From NCBI GenBank assembly GCA_022360315.1, contig JAKSDA010000165.1:1-50371 (forward strand): DNA of 50,371 bases, in the 5' to 3' direction. Made by a program: the position numbers and the translations under genes. The DNA comes from Pseudomonadota bacterium. GTDB lineage: Bacteria; Myxococcota_A; Polyangia; Haliangiales; Haliangiaceae. Of the stretch, positions 30,784 through 40,234 are shown piece after piece; position 1 is the stretch's first letter, and every line of letters starts with the position of its first letter. The notes beneath the pieces are model-generated. The model worked only from the letters and a program-made list of their open reading frames with translations. It had not been told where the DNA came from and did not search any database.

Positions 30784-31464
30784 GCCTCGTTCTCCTTGTC
30801 GATTCCGCCGTGCCAGCGAGCGCGCCCAGCAGCAATGCCGACATTTCCACTCGACTTGCCCACACGCCATTTTGCCAAACTGCCCGGCACACCAGCTTGC
30901 CTACCAACATTTACCTGCCAACTCGATAGCTGCAACGCGACTGCCCCGCGTTGCCACTACAGTATACTCGAGTTTTTGCACGGACACGAAAAAAGTGTTA
31001 TCCCGTGGTGAGAGAATCAGGCTGAGAAGCCATGAAATGGCGGATAGGAGTGCAAACGGGCAATTGTCCGCTGTGGCGTTTCGAGACCGGTCGACCGTAT
31101 TTAGCCGTGTTTTGGCCATGTCTGCGGTAAAGAGCCCATCTCGATAGCTTGCCGCGACCAGGTTCACTCGCGCACCTCACCGCCCTGGCTCGGTTCGATT
31201 CTCGACATCGGTTGCAGACAGTTCTGCACGGCTCAGGCCAAGATGAATCGATTCGTCAATCTATCTACTGAAAGTTGCGGTATCTCGCCCATGTCGCGGC
31301 AACGGAGCGGCAGTGGCCGTGTCAGATGCACCTCGCTACCGCCATGGCTTGTCCTACGATCTCGGAGGTTTGATCAGAACGCCGATGGCTGCAGCTATAT
31401 CGGACTGGACTGTCGGCAAACTGTGGGTGGACAGTCCGGTGGACAGTTGCCGGTGTCCTGACTA
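30784..31464. other. Intergenic, no gene recognised
   Basis: About 680 bases between the start of the secreted protein gene (30783) and the stop of the giant kinase gene (31465). A minus-strand frame at 30901-31167 (88 codons) has no codon bias like its neighbours and no recognisable features, so I do not call it. The region near 30783 holds the AAGGAG site of the downstream gene. No tRNA, terminator or repeat was recognised; locally lower GC around 30990-31030. Confidence 0.5.
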
Positions 31465-34400
31465 TCAGCGGCCGAATACGGTTTGCCAACTCGGTTGGCC
31501 GATCATGGTGGCGAGTTCGGGATAGAGCAGCAACCGATCGACCGCAATGTCGCGCACCCGGGCGACACCTAGGGATTTTTCGGCGTAGTGCAGAGCGCGT
31601 GCGGAATTGCCCGCGCTGGCCTCGATAGCGGCCAGCAGCCGACATGCGCTGGCGACCAGCTCACGCGCGCGATCCGGCACATCGCTGCCCGCCGGGCCGG
31701 GCCGTCGGCTTATCTGCAAGAACTGCTCGACATCGCGTCGAGCCGGACCGGGCTTGCCCAGTTGCCAGAATGCCTGGGCGCGGTGGAGCAGCAGCCAGCG
31801 CTTGATGTACGTACCGGCCGCGCCCAGGGACCGGGCGTCGAGCCGGTGTATGCCACCGAGCTGGCTGGTCAGAGACTCGATGATAGCAGGATCCGCTTCG
31901 TGGTGCTGCGCGGTGATCTGCCACGATTGCCAGTACAGAGCGTAGTAACGCGAACCGAGCACATCGCGCAGAAGTGGCTCGACGTCGCTATCCGGTAAAC
32001 GCATGAGATAGCCGAGGTAGCGGTCGAGGATGGGGGTTTTATCCGGGTCGCCAGCGACGCGAACAAGCTCGCGCGCGATGTCTACTGCGTCGCCATGGCG
32101 GCCCATCGTGTGGGCGGCCAGCAGTGCACCGAGTTGGGTGAGGACGGCCTGTTCTCCATGCACATCCGGGTCGAGGAGATGTGGGCGAGTATCGCGCAGT
32201 GCATCGAATGCGGTCAGAGCCGAGCCGGGATCGCCTTCGACCACCGCTCGCCGGGTGTGAGCCAGAACCTGGTCGCGATCGTACCGTGTCGGATCCAACC
32301 GCATTCCGGTCACGGCGATGCGGTGGATCCACAGCGACATGAGGACCGGCTGGGTAAACCCCGGCTCGCCGTCGGCGTCGATGCGCAACTCGTAGCGGCC
32401 GCGGACCGGGCCTTGGTTCCACGGGATGCGACTCCGATACAAGACCTCACCGGCCTCGCCGATCACCTGGCAGAGCGCCTCGGATAGATCGGGAACGACA
32501 TCGATCTCGATCGACAGAGCCATTCGCTCATCCAGAGCGCGCACCGGCCAGTCCAGACCGTGTTGGCTCATTCCGTGCCAGCGGGTGTCGCTGGGCACAT
32601 ACCAGCCGATTCGTCGGTCGAGCAGACCGCCGCCCCCGACCGCCTTGATACCGACGCCGATCCCATTGCCAGCGCTGGAGCTGGCGCTGTCGTGCGGCTG
32701 CAGGATAATCCGCACACCCGAGGCCCACTCGCTGCGGGTAACCTCGATATCCACCGCCAGGGAAATCCGGTTGTCGGTCGCCAGCATCGGCAATGAGGCC
32801 AGTTCTCTGGTCTCACCAAAGGAATGGACGCGCAGCGCCCGGTGACGTGCGTCGCGCTGCAGGGCCAGCGGGTCACTGATGCGCCAGGCGGGGTCGAGAT
32901 AGTGATCGAATACGATGTCGATGTGTTGGCGCGGCCGGGCCAGGGGTTCGATGATCCGACGCCAGCGCTCGATCTCGGCGCGCATGACGGTGCTCAGATC
33001 GACTCGGGCGAGCAGCTGGTCGGCCAGCGCGAGCGCGGCGGCAAAGCGATACTCGCGCCGATAGGCGGCCAGAGCGGCCGCGAGGGCGCGGTTGGCCAGC
33101 TCGGGACTGGCAGCTGCGTCGCGATAGCGAGTGGCCGCGCGGGCGTCGTTGCCAGCGGCTTGCCACAGTCGGCCGGCGCGATACAGTGCGCGGTGCTGGG
33201 CGCGCGGATTGCGGCTCAGAGTCGCCAGGTCCTCGAACGCCTTGGCCGCCTGGGGCAGCAGGCCCATGGCGACTAGCTGCTCGGCACGCATCCACAGCCG
33301 AGCCAGGGCCTCGTCGTGCCTCAGTGCATCGGGCACCTGTCCGGCGCCCACGGTGCGGTGCTCGCTGTCCGGGTCGGGCCGGTCACTCGGCCCGGCCCGG
33401 GGTTCCGGCAAGGAATAAGAGGCCGACTCGTCACCGCGTCGAGGGTCTGTGTGGCCGGATTTTTGATCGGCCACACGTCGCTCGCCGTGGATTCGATCAA
33501 CCGGAACCGAGTGCGACCCGACGCCGAGTAACCAGGCGGGCTGGTCGAGGTCGGTGAACCGGATGACCAGCTCATCGGCCGGATCCTCATCGACATCGAT
33601 GGCCGCCATGACCTGCATGTGTCCGACCAGCAAGGTGGCAAACGATCCGTCGGAACGCTGTCGGCCGATCAGTGCATAGGAGCCGTGCTGGGCCGAGTGG
33701 AGGTTGACCACTGCGTCATCGAGTCCATCGCCGTCGATGTCCGCCGTGACCAGCGATACCAGGTCGAGCGGATCGCCGATGCTGAGCGGTTTGGGCGTGG
33801 GGACATGCCCGGTCTGGACCAGTTCATCGTCTTCGAGGAGAAAGCTGTACAGCCCGGCCGGCTGGCCGAAAAGGGACGCTGCGGGAAAAACTCGACGGCT
33901 GGGAAATTTATCGTCTTTAAGAGCCAGAATTCCGGTACCCGAATTGGTTCGTATAGCAGTGGCATCGACCAGGTAGCCCAGTTTTTTCCGGTCGACCAGG
34001 CGCATTGTGCGGCCGGCCATTCGATCGACAGGTCGGAGGACGCGAAGGTCATAGGCCCGCCAGGGTCCCATCGCGATGACCACTTCGCGACCACCGTCGC
34101 CGTCCAGGTCAGTGGCAAAAAGCGTGCGAATGTCCGACCCCAGCTCGTCGATCCCGGCCGCGACCTCGACCTCTTGCCAGCCGCCGTCTGACCGCGGCTC
34201 GAGTCGGTAGAGCTGACGGCGATAGGGCCCATTGCCGATATAGATGCCCGGATCGTCGCTTGATGCGAGGCCGGGTCCGCCCAGCGATGCCGCGACATTG
34301 ATCTGTTCGTCGCGCCATCTGTGTACCACGGCTAGACCGCACCCGTCGGGCCGGTCATCGCACTGCTCGCGGCTGAACAAGGTCGCTGTTCCCATGCGCT

Positions 34401-36510
34401 GGCCCGGCCTGCGCGAGTACGTGAGCAGGTAGGGCAGGGCGCCGGATCGGCGCGGCAGGACCCACAATCCCCTGACCTCTCCGCTCGAGTCGCCAGCCGC
34501 ACCGTTCTCGCCACCGACCTCGCCACTGCCGACCGGGCCGAGAACCCGCTCCTGGGACCACAGAGGAGTGAGTTGTGGATTGGCGCGCAATGCCGCGATC
34601 GACTGGTCTCGATCCCGGTATACAACCAACTCTGCGATTTCATCGCCATCGACGTCGGCGGTGACGGCGCGATCCAGTTCGACGGTGGTCGGTGTGGCTG
34701 ACGAGAGCGCTCGAACCACGGGAGCGAGATCGTCGGGCAATGCGGTGGCGCCGGGGCCGGCATCTCGAACCGCTTGCCAAAGGGTCAGAGCTGCGTCGAA
34801 ATCGCGTCTGACCAGGGCAGACCGCAACCTGAGCTGGACGATCTCGGCATCGTCGATGCGGGCGCCGAACTGACTGAGGACCAGATCGAGTTCGCGCCAC
34901 GACCAGCGCTCCTCGAACGCCCGCGCCAGCCCCAACAACGACTGCCGGTGTTGGTCCTCATCGACCGCGTTCAGGTGCGCATTGGCGTAAGCGGTCAGCG
35001 CTCTGTCGAACCTGGCCGCGCCGGCATCGGCCTGGACTCGCAGACGGTGGCGATGATCTGGCCGATCCAACCGCCGGATGCGCTCGGCGCGGTCGAGCCA
35101 GGCCCGGGCCCGCGCCCAGGTGCCCCGGTACTCGTCCAGGCGATCGAAGGCGAAAAACACATCGTCTGCCTCATCGAGTTTGCCCGCGTTGTACAGCGTT
35201 TCGATGCGCGCGGTGACCGTGTCGAGCTGGCGCGACGCGGCTTGCTCGAGTGCGCGCCGGTGCGCGCGTTCCCTGTCTGCGCGCCACGCATTCCATCCGA
35301 GCGCCGCGACCAAAAACACGCTCAGAGCGAGGCAGGCGACCGCGACCGTGCGCACGATGCGTCGCGACGCCGGCAGACGGGCCAACTCGGTGACCAGTGC
35401 GTCCATCGACGAATAGCGCTGGTCGGGATCGGGCGCAAGCCCGCGCAAAAGGACTCGTTGCAACAGCGCGGGTACTGCCGCAAAGTGCTGCTGCCCGGAT
35501 TCCACTAGGTCACCTGGCTTGGCCCCGAGCAGGGTCTCGTCCGGTCGAAACGACGGTCGCATGCCAAACAGTGCCTCGTGAAGAGCGACGCAAAAACTGT
35601 ACTGGTCCGACCGCGGGCTCACGTTGTGGCCAATACGCTGCTCCGGGGCCATGTAGGCCGGAGTTCCGGCAATGCTGTCGCGGCCCGGCAGATCGGTGGT
35701 TTCGGCAGCGCGGGCCAGTCCGAAGTCGAGCACCCGGACCCGGCCGTCGTTGCCGACGATGACGTTCGATGGCTTGAAATCGCGATGGATGAGACCGACT
35801 CGATGGGCGGCGGCCAAGCCCCGGCCAGCGGCGATGAACACGTCCACGACCTGCCACAGCGAGGGTCTGTCCCGGGCCAGCCATCGCTGAACCGACTGCC
35901 CCTCGATGAGTTCCAGGGCCACGAATACGCGGGCCCGGAATCTGCCGACGTCGTATACCGCGACGATGTTGGGGTGAGAGAGCTTGGCCAGGGCGCGCGC
36001 CTCGCGGACCAGCGCGGACGATCGAATATCCGGCCGCGCGACCGCTCCGCCGGGCCAAAAGTCCACTTCTTCGCCGGGAATTCTGGATATCTCTCGGGTT
36101 CCGTGGGCTGACTCGGGTCTCGGGCGCAACAGCTTGATGGCGACGTGTCGTTTCAGGGCCGGGTCGTTGGCCTTGTAGACGACCCCCATGGCTCCTGCCC
36201 CGATCCGCTCGATGACGATATAGCGACCGATTCGATCGCCGGGGCCAACGGCGGTATCTTGCTCGTAGTCGGCGTTGAGATCGGATTCTTCCAGCCAGGC
36301 CGACCCGAAGAACGGAACTGTCGCCTGCTCGCTATCCAGGTTGGCGAACCGGGGATCGGGTTCGGCCAGCGACGAGCCCTGTCCAGTCGCCGCACCCGGC
36401 ATCGTGAGCTCGCTGCATTGCGTCCCCTCCGACGAACTCGGCGGGGGACCGGAGTCGGTTTGCGCGGGAATCCCGCGCCGATATAGCGAGCGTACGACCT
36501 GCTTCCACAT
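31465..36510 (-). CDS. Giant transmembrane Ser/Thr protein kinase with FG-GAP-like repeats
   Basis: 1681 residues from ATG 36510 (an in-frame GTG precedes it directly). After about 90 variable residues comes a Hanks kinase: G-A-G-A-M-G-V-V-Y-K loop, V-A-I-K (Lys127), H-R-D-F-K-P-S-N (Asp245), D-F-G, and G-T-P-A-Y-M-A-P-E-Q. An insert of about 30 residues separates the catalytic Lys from the helix-C region. A transmembrane helix follows (about 386-409), then a helical Ala/Arg-rich region, then repeats with D-x-D-G-D-(E/G) loops (A-D-V-D-G-D-E, T-D-L-D-G-D-G, A-D-I-D-G-D-G, D-V-D-E-D-P) that resemble FG-GAP/VCBS calcium-binding propeller blades. The remainder (about 1050-1681) is TPR-like, then beta-rich. 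Topology suggests an external sensor and internal kinase. A sigma-54-like promoter lies at 36593-36608. Confidence 0.9.
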   Translation of the reverse strand: MWKQVVRSLYRRGIPAQTDSGPPPSSSEGTQCSELTMPGAATGQGSSLAEPDPRFANLDSEQATVPFFGSAWLEESDLNADYEQDTAVGPGDRIGRYIVIERIGAGAMGVVYKANDPALKRHVAIKLLRPRPESAHGTREISRIPGEEVDFWPGGAVARPDIRSSALVREARALAKLSHPNIVAVYDVGRFRARVFVALELIEGQSVQRWLARDRPSLWQVVDVFIAAGRGLAAAHRVGLIHRDFKPSNVIVGNDGRVRVLDFGLARAAETTDLPGRDSIAGTPAYMAPEQRIGHNVSPRSDQYSFCVALHEALFGMRPSFRPDETLLGAKPGDLVESGQQHFAAVPALLQRVLLRGLAPDPDQRYSSMDALVTELARLPASRRIVRTVAVACLALSVFLVAALGWNAWRADRERAHRRALEQAASRQLDTVTARIETLYNAGKLDEADDVFFAFDRLDEYRGTWARARAWLDRAERIRRLDRPDHRHRLRVQADAGAARFDRALTAYANAHLNAVDEDQHRQSLLGLARAFEERWSWRELDLVLSQFGARIDDAEIVQLRLRSALVRRDFDAALTLWQAVRDAGPGATALPDDLAPVVRALSSATPTTVELDRAVTADVDGDEIAELVVYRDRDQSIAALRANPQLTPLWSQERVLGPVGSGEVGGENGAAGDSSGEVRGLWVLPRRSGALPYLLTYSRRPGQRMGTATLFSREQCDDRPDGCGLAVVHRWRDEQINVAASLGGPGLASSDDPGIYIGNGPYRRQLYRLEPRSDGGWQEVEVAAGIDELGSDIRTLFATDLDGDGGREVVIAMGPWRAYDLRVLRPVDRMAGRTMRLVDRKKLGYLVDATAIRTNSGTGILALKDDKFPSRRVFPAASLFGQPAGLYSFLLEDDELVQTGHVPTPKPLSIGDPLDLVSLVTADIDGDGLDDAVVNLHSAQHGSYALIGRQRSDGSFATLLVGHMQVMAAIDVDEDPADELVIRFTDLDQPAWLLGVGSHSVPVDRIHGERRVADQKSGHTDPRRGDESASYSLPEPRAGPSDRPDPDSEHRTVGAGQVPDALRHDEALARLWMRAEQLVAMGLLPQAAKAFEDLATLSRNPRAQHRALYRAGRLWQAAGNDARAATRYRDAAASPELANRALAAALAAYRREYRFAAALALADQLLARVDLSTVMRAEIERWRRIIEPLARPRQHIDIVFDHYLDPAWRISDPLALQRDARHRALRVHSFGETRELASLPMLATDNRISLAVDIEVTRSEWASGVRIILQPHDSASSSAGNGIGVGIKAVGGGGLLDRRIGWYVPSDTRWHGMSQHGLDWPVRALDERMALSIEIDVVPDLSEALCQVIGEAGEVLYRSRIPWNQGPVRGRYELRIDADGEPGFTQPVLMSLWIHRIAVTGMRLDPTRYDRDQVLAHTRRAVVEGDPGSALTAFDALRDTRPHLLDPDVHGEQAVLTQLGALLAAHTMGRHGDAVDIARELVRVAGDPDKTPILDRYLGYLMRLPDSDVEPLLRDVLGSRYYALYWQSWQITAQHHEADPAIIESLTSQLGGIHRLDARSLGAAGTYIKRWLLLHRAQAFWQLGKPGPARRDVEQFLQISRRPGPAGSDVPDRARELVASACRLLAAIEASAGNSARALHYAEKSLGVARVRDIAVDRLLLYPELATMIGQPSWQTVFGR

Positions 36511-36592
36511 CACTTTGACACGCTGGCTTACCGCAGTAGGATGCCCAGCATAATGTCGACGTTATGATTGCACGGAATGTTACTAAATGGAA

Positions 36593-36608
36593 TGCACGCC
36601 ATGTGCCA
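36593..36608 (-). promoter_or_regulatory. Candidate sigma-54 promoter of the giant kinase gene
   Basis: On the minus strand TGGCACATGGCGTGCA: TGGCAC is perfect, and GG and GC are exactly 10 bases apart; the -12 element reads GTGC rather than TTGC. Transcription would start near 36582, about 70 bases before ATG 36510. Confidence 0.5.
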
Positions 36609-37019
36609 TCTTTGAACCATGCTAAGTAGAGCAAATCGGTACTTTGGTTGAGGACTCGAGGCCTCACCCATGACCACAACACGTTCCGATCAGCAGGTTG
36701 TAGCGGAGTTTTGCCGAGCGGCTACGCGGCCCGGGCTTCGATGGGTGGCAGGAGCGAGGCGTCGAGGCGCGACGGGCGGTTCGCGACAACTGGGGAGGTG
36801 CGATCGAGCATTATCACCCTGGCCCCGGGATGCAACACCGAAAACTCTGTGCCGCCAGTATTCTGTGCAACCTGGTAACCGGGCGAAACACCGGCTCAAT
36901 GGTGCGTTTCGCGGTTATTCACCAGGTGCGGCGAATGAGATCACTCACATCTGCCTGTCCATTCATACGCCGCTCGGCTGCCCCTGGGAAAACCAAGCGC
37001 CAGGTGCGAGGAGTGTCCA
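36609..37019. other. Intergenic, no gene recognised
   Basis: 410 bases between the promoter-like motif of the giant kinase gene and the stop of the transglutaminase-like gene. A plus-strand frame at 36670-37071 overlaps the end of the transglutaminase gene in antisense and encodes nothing recognisable. No tRNA, terminator or repeat was seen. Upstream activator sites for the sigma-54-like promoter might lie here but none stands out. Confidence 0.5.
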
Positions 37020-38747
37020 TCAATCCGACACAGTCGGGGCAAACCGGTTGTCGCCATTGGTCGACGCATAGACTTCGTATTCCATGAGCGGCATGTCGTC
37101 GGGCAGCTGGACCTGAGCGTAGAACGTGCCGTCGGACGAGGTCACGGTCCGGCCGACCAGCTGGGCCTCATTGCCACCCCGGCCGCGTGGGGCCAGCCAG
37201 ATATCGATCCGCTGGCCGTCTATTCCCTTGCGGTCGCTCCCGCTGCCGCCTTCTAAAAGTCCCGATACCTGCAAAGTCTCGCCCCGAAATCCCTGTGCGG
37301 CTACGTCGGTGATGTGGATTTTGGTCGGGATCTTGTCCGCGGTGGCCGAGCGCGGCAGAGTGGCAAGGTTGCGATCCGGGCCGATCAGGCTGCCGGAATC
37401 GGTCGTTTCCGGCGCGCCGGGATCGAAATTGATCATGTTATCAGCGCTGGCATCGTCCGTCGATGCCCCGGTACTGGACTGTTGTCCCTCTGCGATCTGG
37501 TCCGCGGTCAGTCCGTTGATGTCGCCTTCGAGCTGGGTGTAGTTGTTGCGATAATTGTCGGGCTTGGCAAACGGATCGTCACTGCGCGGCTGATGGAGCG
37601 ATTTGTTGGACGCATTGTCCACTTGCATGCGCTGCGCCGCACCACCCAGATCGACGCGAATCCAGTTGGATGTGGGCACCCAGACCTCGACAAAGGCATG
37701 GGCCTCGTTGGTGATGTAGCGGGTCGGAATGCCCAGTGCGTTGGCGGTAACCATGAACCCAAACGCCCGATGTCGGCACACGCCCGCCTGGGAGCGGAAT
37801 AGGTCCCAATAGATATTGCCCCGGTTCTCGGGCGGTGCTTTGGCTTCGAACGAGCGGAAATAGTGGGTGAGTTTGTCGAGCGCGACATTGAGTTCGGTGC
37901 GCTTGTCGATGTCGAGAAAGCGGTGGGCTCGGCGCGCCGCACGCCGCACCGAGGCCGGAATGTCCTTGATCAGGTGGCGCGGGGCATAACGCGCCACCTC
38001 GCTCACGCGCAAACGACGGGGCAGCCTGGGGGCAAAATAGCCGGAGTCGGCATCGGCCAGAAAGACCAGGCGATAGGTGCCGCCCGCCCGACTTTCCTCG
38101 CTGCGCACGTAGAAGTTATCGGCCCCATCCTTGGAGAATCGCAAGCTGATGCGCGGCTCGGTTTCATAGGATAAAATGCGCATGTCCGGCGCGACCGACG
38201 GGATGGGAACGTCCTTGCCGGGCGAGAGTTCGACCACCAACGAGCCCCAGAACAAATCGCGATCGGAATCGGCTTGGCCACCCACAGTCAAGTCTCCTCG
38301 GGTGTTCTTGTCCGCCGTGTACAAGCGGTACGACGAGTCGATCGAATCCAGCGCGCTCATTCGCTTCCAGGGCAGCACCGAGGGATTAAAAACCGTCACG
38401 TATTGCAGCGTGGAATCGGGCCCGGTCGAGTAATCGGGCCGGGTCTGGGTGTCGCGGTCGGCAGCAAAGCCGCCGCGGCCGTGAACCGGTTCGGCGGGTT
38501 GGCGCCGCTCCTGTGATTGCGGCTCAGGCAGGATCTTGCTCCCGCTGCCAAACGCCGCCGGGTTTTGACCCTCTTTGGGGGAAGGTCCGAACACCGGCCG
38601 TCCAGACCGTCCCTCACCCGGGTCGGGCGGAGCGATATCCTGATGCAATATCGGTGGTTTGCTCGGTGGTTCCTGGGCCACGAGCACCATGGCTGCAGCT
38701 GCCACAGCGCTGACGGCAAGCCCTGCGATCACGGCTAGACGTCTCAT
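37020..38747 (-). CDS. Secreted transglutaminase-like (cysteine peptidase fold) protein
   Basis: 575 residues from ATG 38747. Signal peptide ends V-A-Q; a Pro/Gly/Ser-rich stretch follows to about 110. A beta-rich domain of the type that precedes transglutaminase cores in bacterial proteins runs to about 245. The core has the catalytic triad in order: G-V-C-R-H (Cys near 323), E-A-H-A-F-V-E-V-W (His near 348) and W-I-R-V-D-L-G-G (Asp near 362). The last 120 residues are another beta domain with a carboxypeptidase-regulatory/Ig-like look (S-D-G-T-F-Y-A-Q-V). Bacterial members act as peptidases or amidases more often than as crosslinkers. No DUF58 or MoxR neighbour, the usual partners, is seen. 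Confidence 0.88.
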   Translation of the reverse strand: MRRLAVIAGLAVSAVAAAAMVLVAQEPPSKPPILHQDIAPPDPGEGRSGRPVFGPSPKEGQNPAAFGSGSKILPEPQSQERRQPAEPVHGRGGFAADRDTQTRPDYSTGPDSTLQYVTVFNPSVLPWKRMSALDSIDSSYRLYTADKNTRGDLTVGGQADSDRDLFWGSLVVELSPGKDVPIPSVAPDMRILSYETEPRISLRFSKDGADNFYVRSEESRAGGTYRLVFLADADSGYFAPRLPRRLRVSEVARYAPRHLIKDIPASVRRAARRAHRFLDIDKRTELNVALDKLTHYFRSFEAKAPPENRGNIYWDLFRSQAGVCRHRAFGFMVTANALGIPTRYITNEAHAFVEVWVPTSNWIRVDLGGAAQRMQVDNASNKSLHQPRSDDPFAKPDNYRNNYTQLEGDINGLTADQIAEGQQSSTGASTDDASADNMINFDPGAPETTDSGSLIGPDRNLATLPRSATADKIPTKIHITDVAAQGFRGETLQVSGLLEGGSGSDRKGIDGQRIDIWLAPRGRGGNEAQLVGRTVTSSDGTFYAQVQLPDDMPLMEYEVYASTNGDNRFAPTVSD

Positions 38748-39098
38748 CTAGTAACGAGCTTAACCCGAATGACCGGCCGTGCCACCACCGACGGCCAATG
38801 CGTGGCACAACCGCGAAGTTGCCGGCAGCCGCCGGCCCGACATCCCGGCAGGGAATGCCAGGCCGAGTTCACTCGGCCATATTCCGGGTCACAACTGTTC
38901 GCACACTGTGCGGATTGTATCACGCGGCGACTGTCGCGCATTGCGGATTACAAAGCGATCTGAGGTGCTGTTTGGCCAAACAGAACGCTCTTGTTCGCTC
39001 TTGGCGGTGGTGGCAAAAAAGATGAACATTCGCGTTCGCTCGCCATACCAAATGTCATAGCCGCCTCTCTCGTCTGTGACCCGCCCCTGTTTGCGTCC
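38748..39098. promoter_or_regulatory. Divergent intergenic region between transglutaminase-like and aminotransferase genes
   Basis: 350 bases with a promoter region for each direction expected. It contains the 16-bp palindrome at 38968-38983 (separate entry) and looser inverted words GTGCC/GGCAC near 38780-38815. No clear -35/-10 pair could be assigned. Confidence 0.5.
38968..38983. promoter_or_regulatory. 16-bp perfect palindrome, candidate operator of the polysaccharide arm
   Basis: CTGTTTGGCCAAACAG reads the same on both strands. It lies 115 bases before ATG 39099 of the DegT aminotransferase gene and 221 bases before the transglutaminase start. Size and symmetry fit a homodimeric repressor site; the regulator is not in this window. 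Confidence 0.5.
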
Positions 39099-40223
39099 AT
39101 GTCTGTGCGCTATCCGATTATCCGGCCCTCTCTGCCTGCCCGGTCCGACATCCTGGCCGATCTCGACGCTGTTCTGGCCAGCGGGATGGTGACCACATCC
39201 GGGCAAACCCGGCGTTTTGAGCAGGCAATCGGCGAGTTTCTCGAAGTCGAGCATGTGGTCGCGGTGTCATCGTGCACCTCCGGTCTCATGCTGGCGTTGC
39301 GCGCCCTCGACGTACGCGGTGAAGCGATCGTGCCCAGCTTCACGTTTTGCGCCACCGGGTTGGCCGCGATATGGGCCGGTCTCACGCCGGTTTTTTGCGA
39401 TGTTCGGCCCGACACGCTGACTGTCGATGTGAACTCGGCCGCGCAGGCCATCGGGTCTGCCACGCGAGTCATCATGCCGGTACCGGTTTTCGGCACGCCA
39501 TGTGACGTCGCCGCCATCTCGGATCTGGCCCGCGAGCGCGATCTGGTCGTGGTTTACGACAGTGCACAGGGGTTGGGGGCACGTTATCGAGGTCGTCGGC
39601 TGGGTGGCTTTGGTCACGCCGAGGTGTTCAGTTTGAGTCCGACCAAGGTCATCACTGCAGTCGAGGGTGGTCTGGTCACAACCCGGGATGGTGCGCTGGC
39701 CTCGGCGATCCGGCGCATGCGCGACTACGGCAAAAGTGCCGACGGCAGGGACATCACCGATCTCGGTCTGTCGGCCCGGTTTTCCGAAATTCACGCCATC
39801 ATCGGCCAGCGCAATGTGGCTCGCGCCGACGAGTTGATCCGGGCGCGGCATCAACGCATTGGTGAATTTCGCGCCCGATTGGGCGATTTGCCCGGTGTGT
39901 CGTTTTTGCATACGCCGCCGGATTGCCAATCGAGCGCCATCTACATGGTATTGCGCCTGTCGCCCGAAGATGCGCGATGTTCGCGAGACCAACTGATCGA
40001 TCGGCTGGCCGAGCGCGGAGTGCAGGCGCGCGGCTATTTTTCGCCCCCTCTGCACCGGCAGGCTGTGTTTGTCAGACACGCACATCGTCTCGCTCGGAGT
40101 CTGGAAGTGAGCGAGCGGGCGGCAAATCAGTGTTTGACCATTCCACTTTATGCCGACATGACCGATACCGAACTCGACGAGGTCGCAGCCGAAGTGCGCG
40201 CGGCCTATCTCGAACACTCATAG
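39099..40223 (+). CDS. DegT/DnrJ/EryC1-family sugar aminotransferase
   Basis: 374 residues from ATG 39099, where similarity to the family begins (Y-P-I-I-R-P-S-L-P); the frame opens earlier at 38991 but in non-coding-like DNA. PLP-dependent transfer of an amino group to a nucleotide-linked keto sugar, or a related role. Evidence: S-C-T-S-G-L (phosphate-binding), V-Y-D-S-A-Q-G-L-G-A (Asp contacting the PLP nitrogen; family usually E-D-A-A-Q), and S-L-S-P-T-K-V-I-T (PLP Lys). The stop is 11 bases before the next gene, whose ribosome site AGAGGAG overlaps the gap. Part of a surface polysaccharide locus. Confidence 0.92.
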   Translation: MSVRYPIIRPSLPARSDILADLDAVLASGMVTTSGQTRRFEQAIGEFLEVEHVVAVSSCTSGLMLALRALDVRGEAIVPSFTFCATGLAAIWAGLTPVFCDVRPDTLTVDVNSAAQAIGSATRVIMPVPVFGTPCDVAAISDLARERDLVVVYDSAQGLGARYRGRRLGGFGHAEVFSLSPTKVITAVEGGLVTTRDGALASAIRRMRDYGKSADGRDITDLGLSARFSEIHAIIGQRNVARADELIRARHQRIGEFRARLGDLPGVSFLHTPPDCQSSAIYMVLRLSPEDARCSRDQLIDRLAERGVQARGYFSPPLHRQAVFVRHAHRLARSLEVSERAANQCLTIPLYADMTDTELDEVAAEVRAAYLEHS

Positions 40224-40234
40224 AGGAGTTTGCG

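Noticed and set aside
30901..31167. 88-codon minus-strand frame in the gap before the giant kinase gene
   Set aside because: Codon use lacks the GC3 bias of the real genes and no domain or signal is seen.
31185..31215. GGTTCGATTC, like a tRNA T-loop
   Set aside because: The flanking bases do not form a T-stem and no acceptor or anticodon arm was found.
36670..37071. 133-codon plus-strand frame between the giant kinase and transglutaminase genes
   Set aside because: Overlaps the end of the transglutaminase gene in antisense, Arg/Pro-rich, no ribosome site or recognisable pattern.
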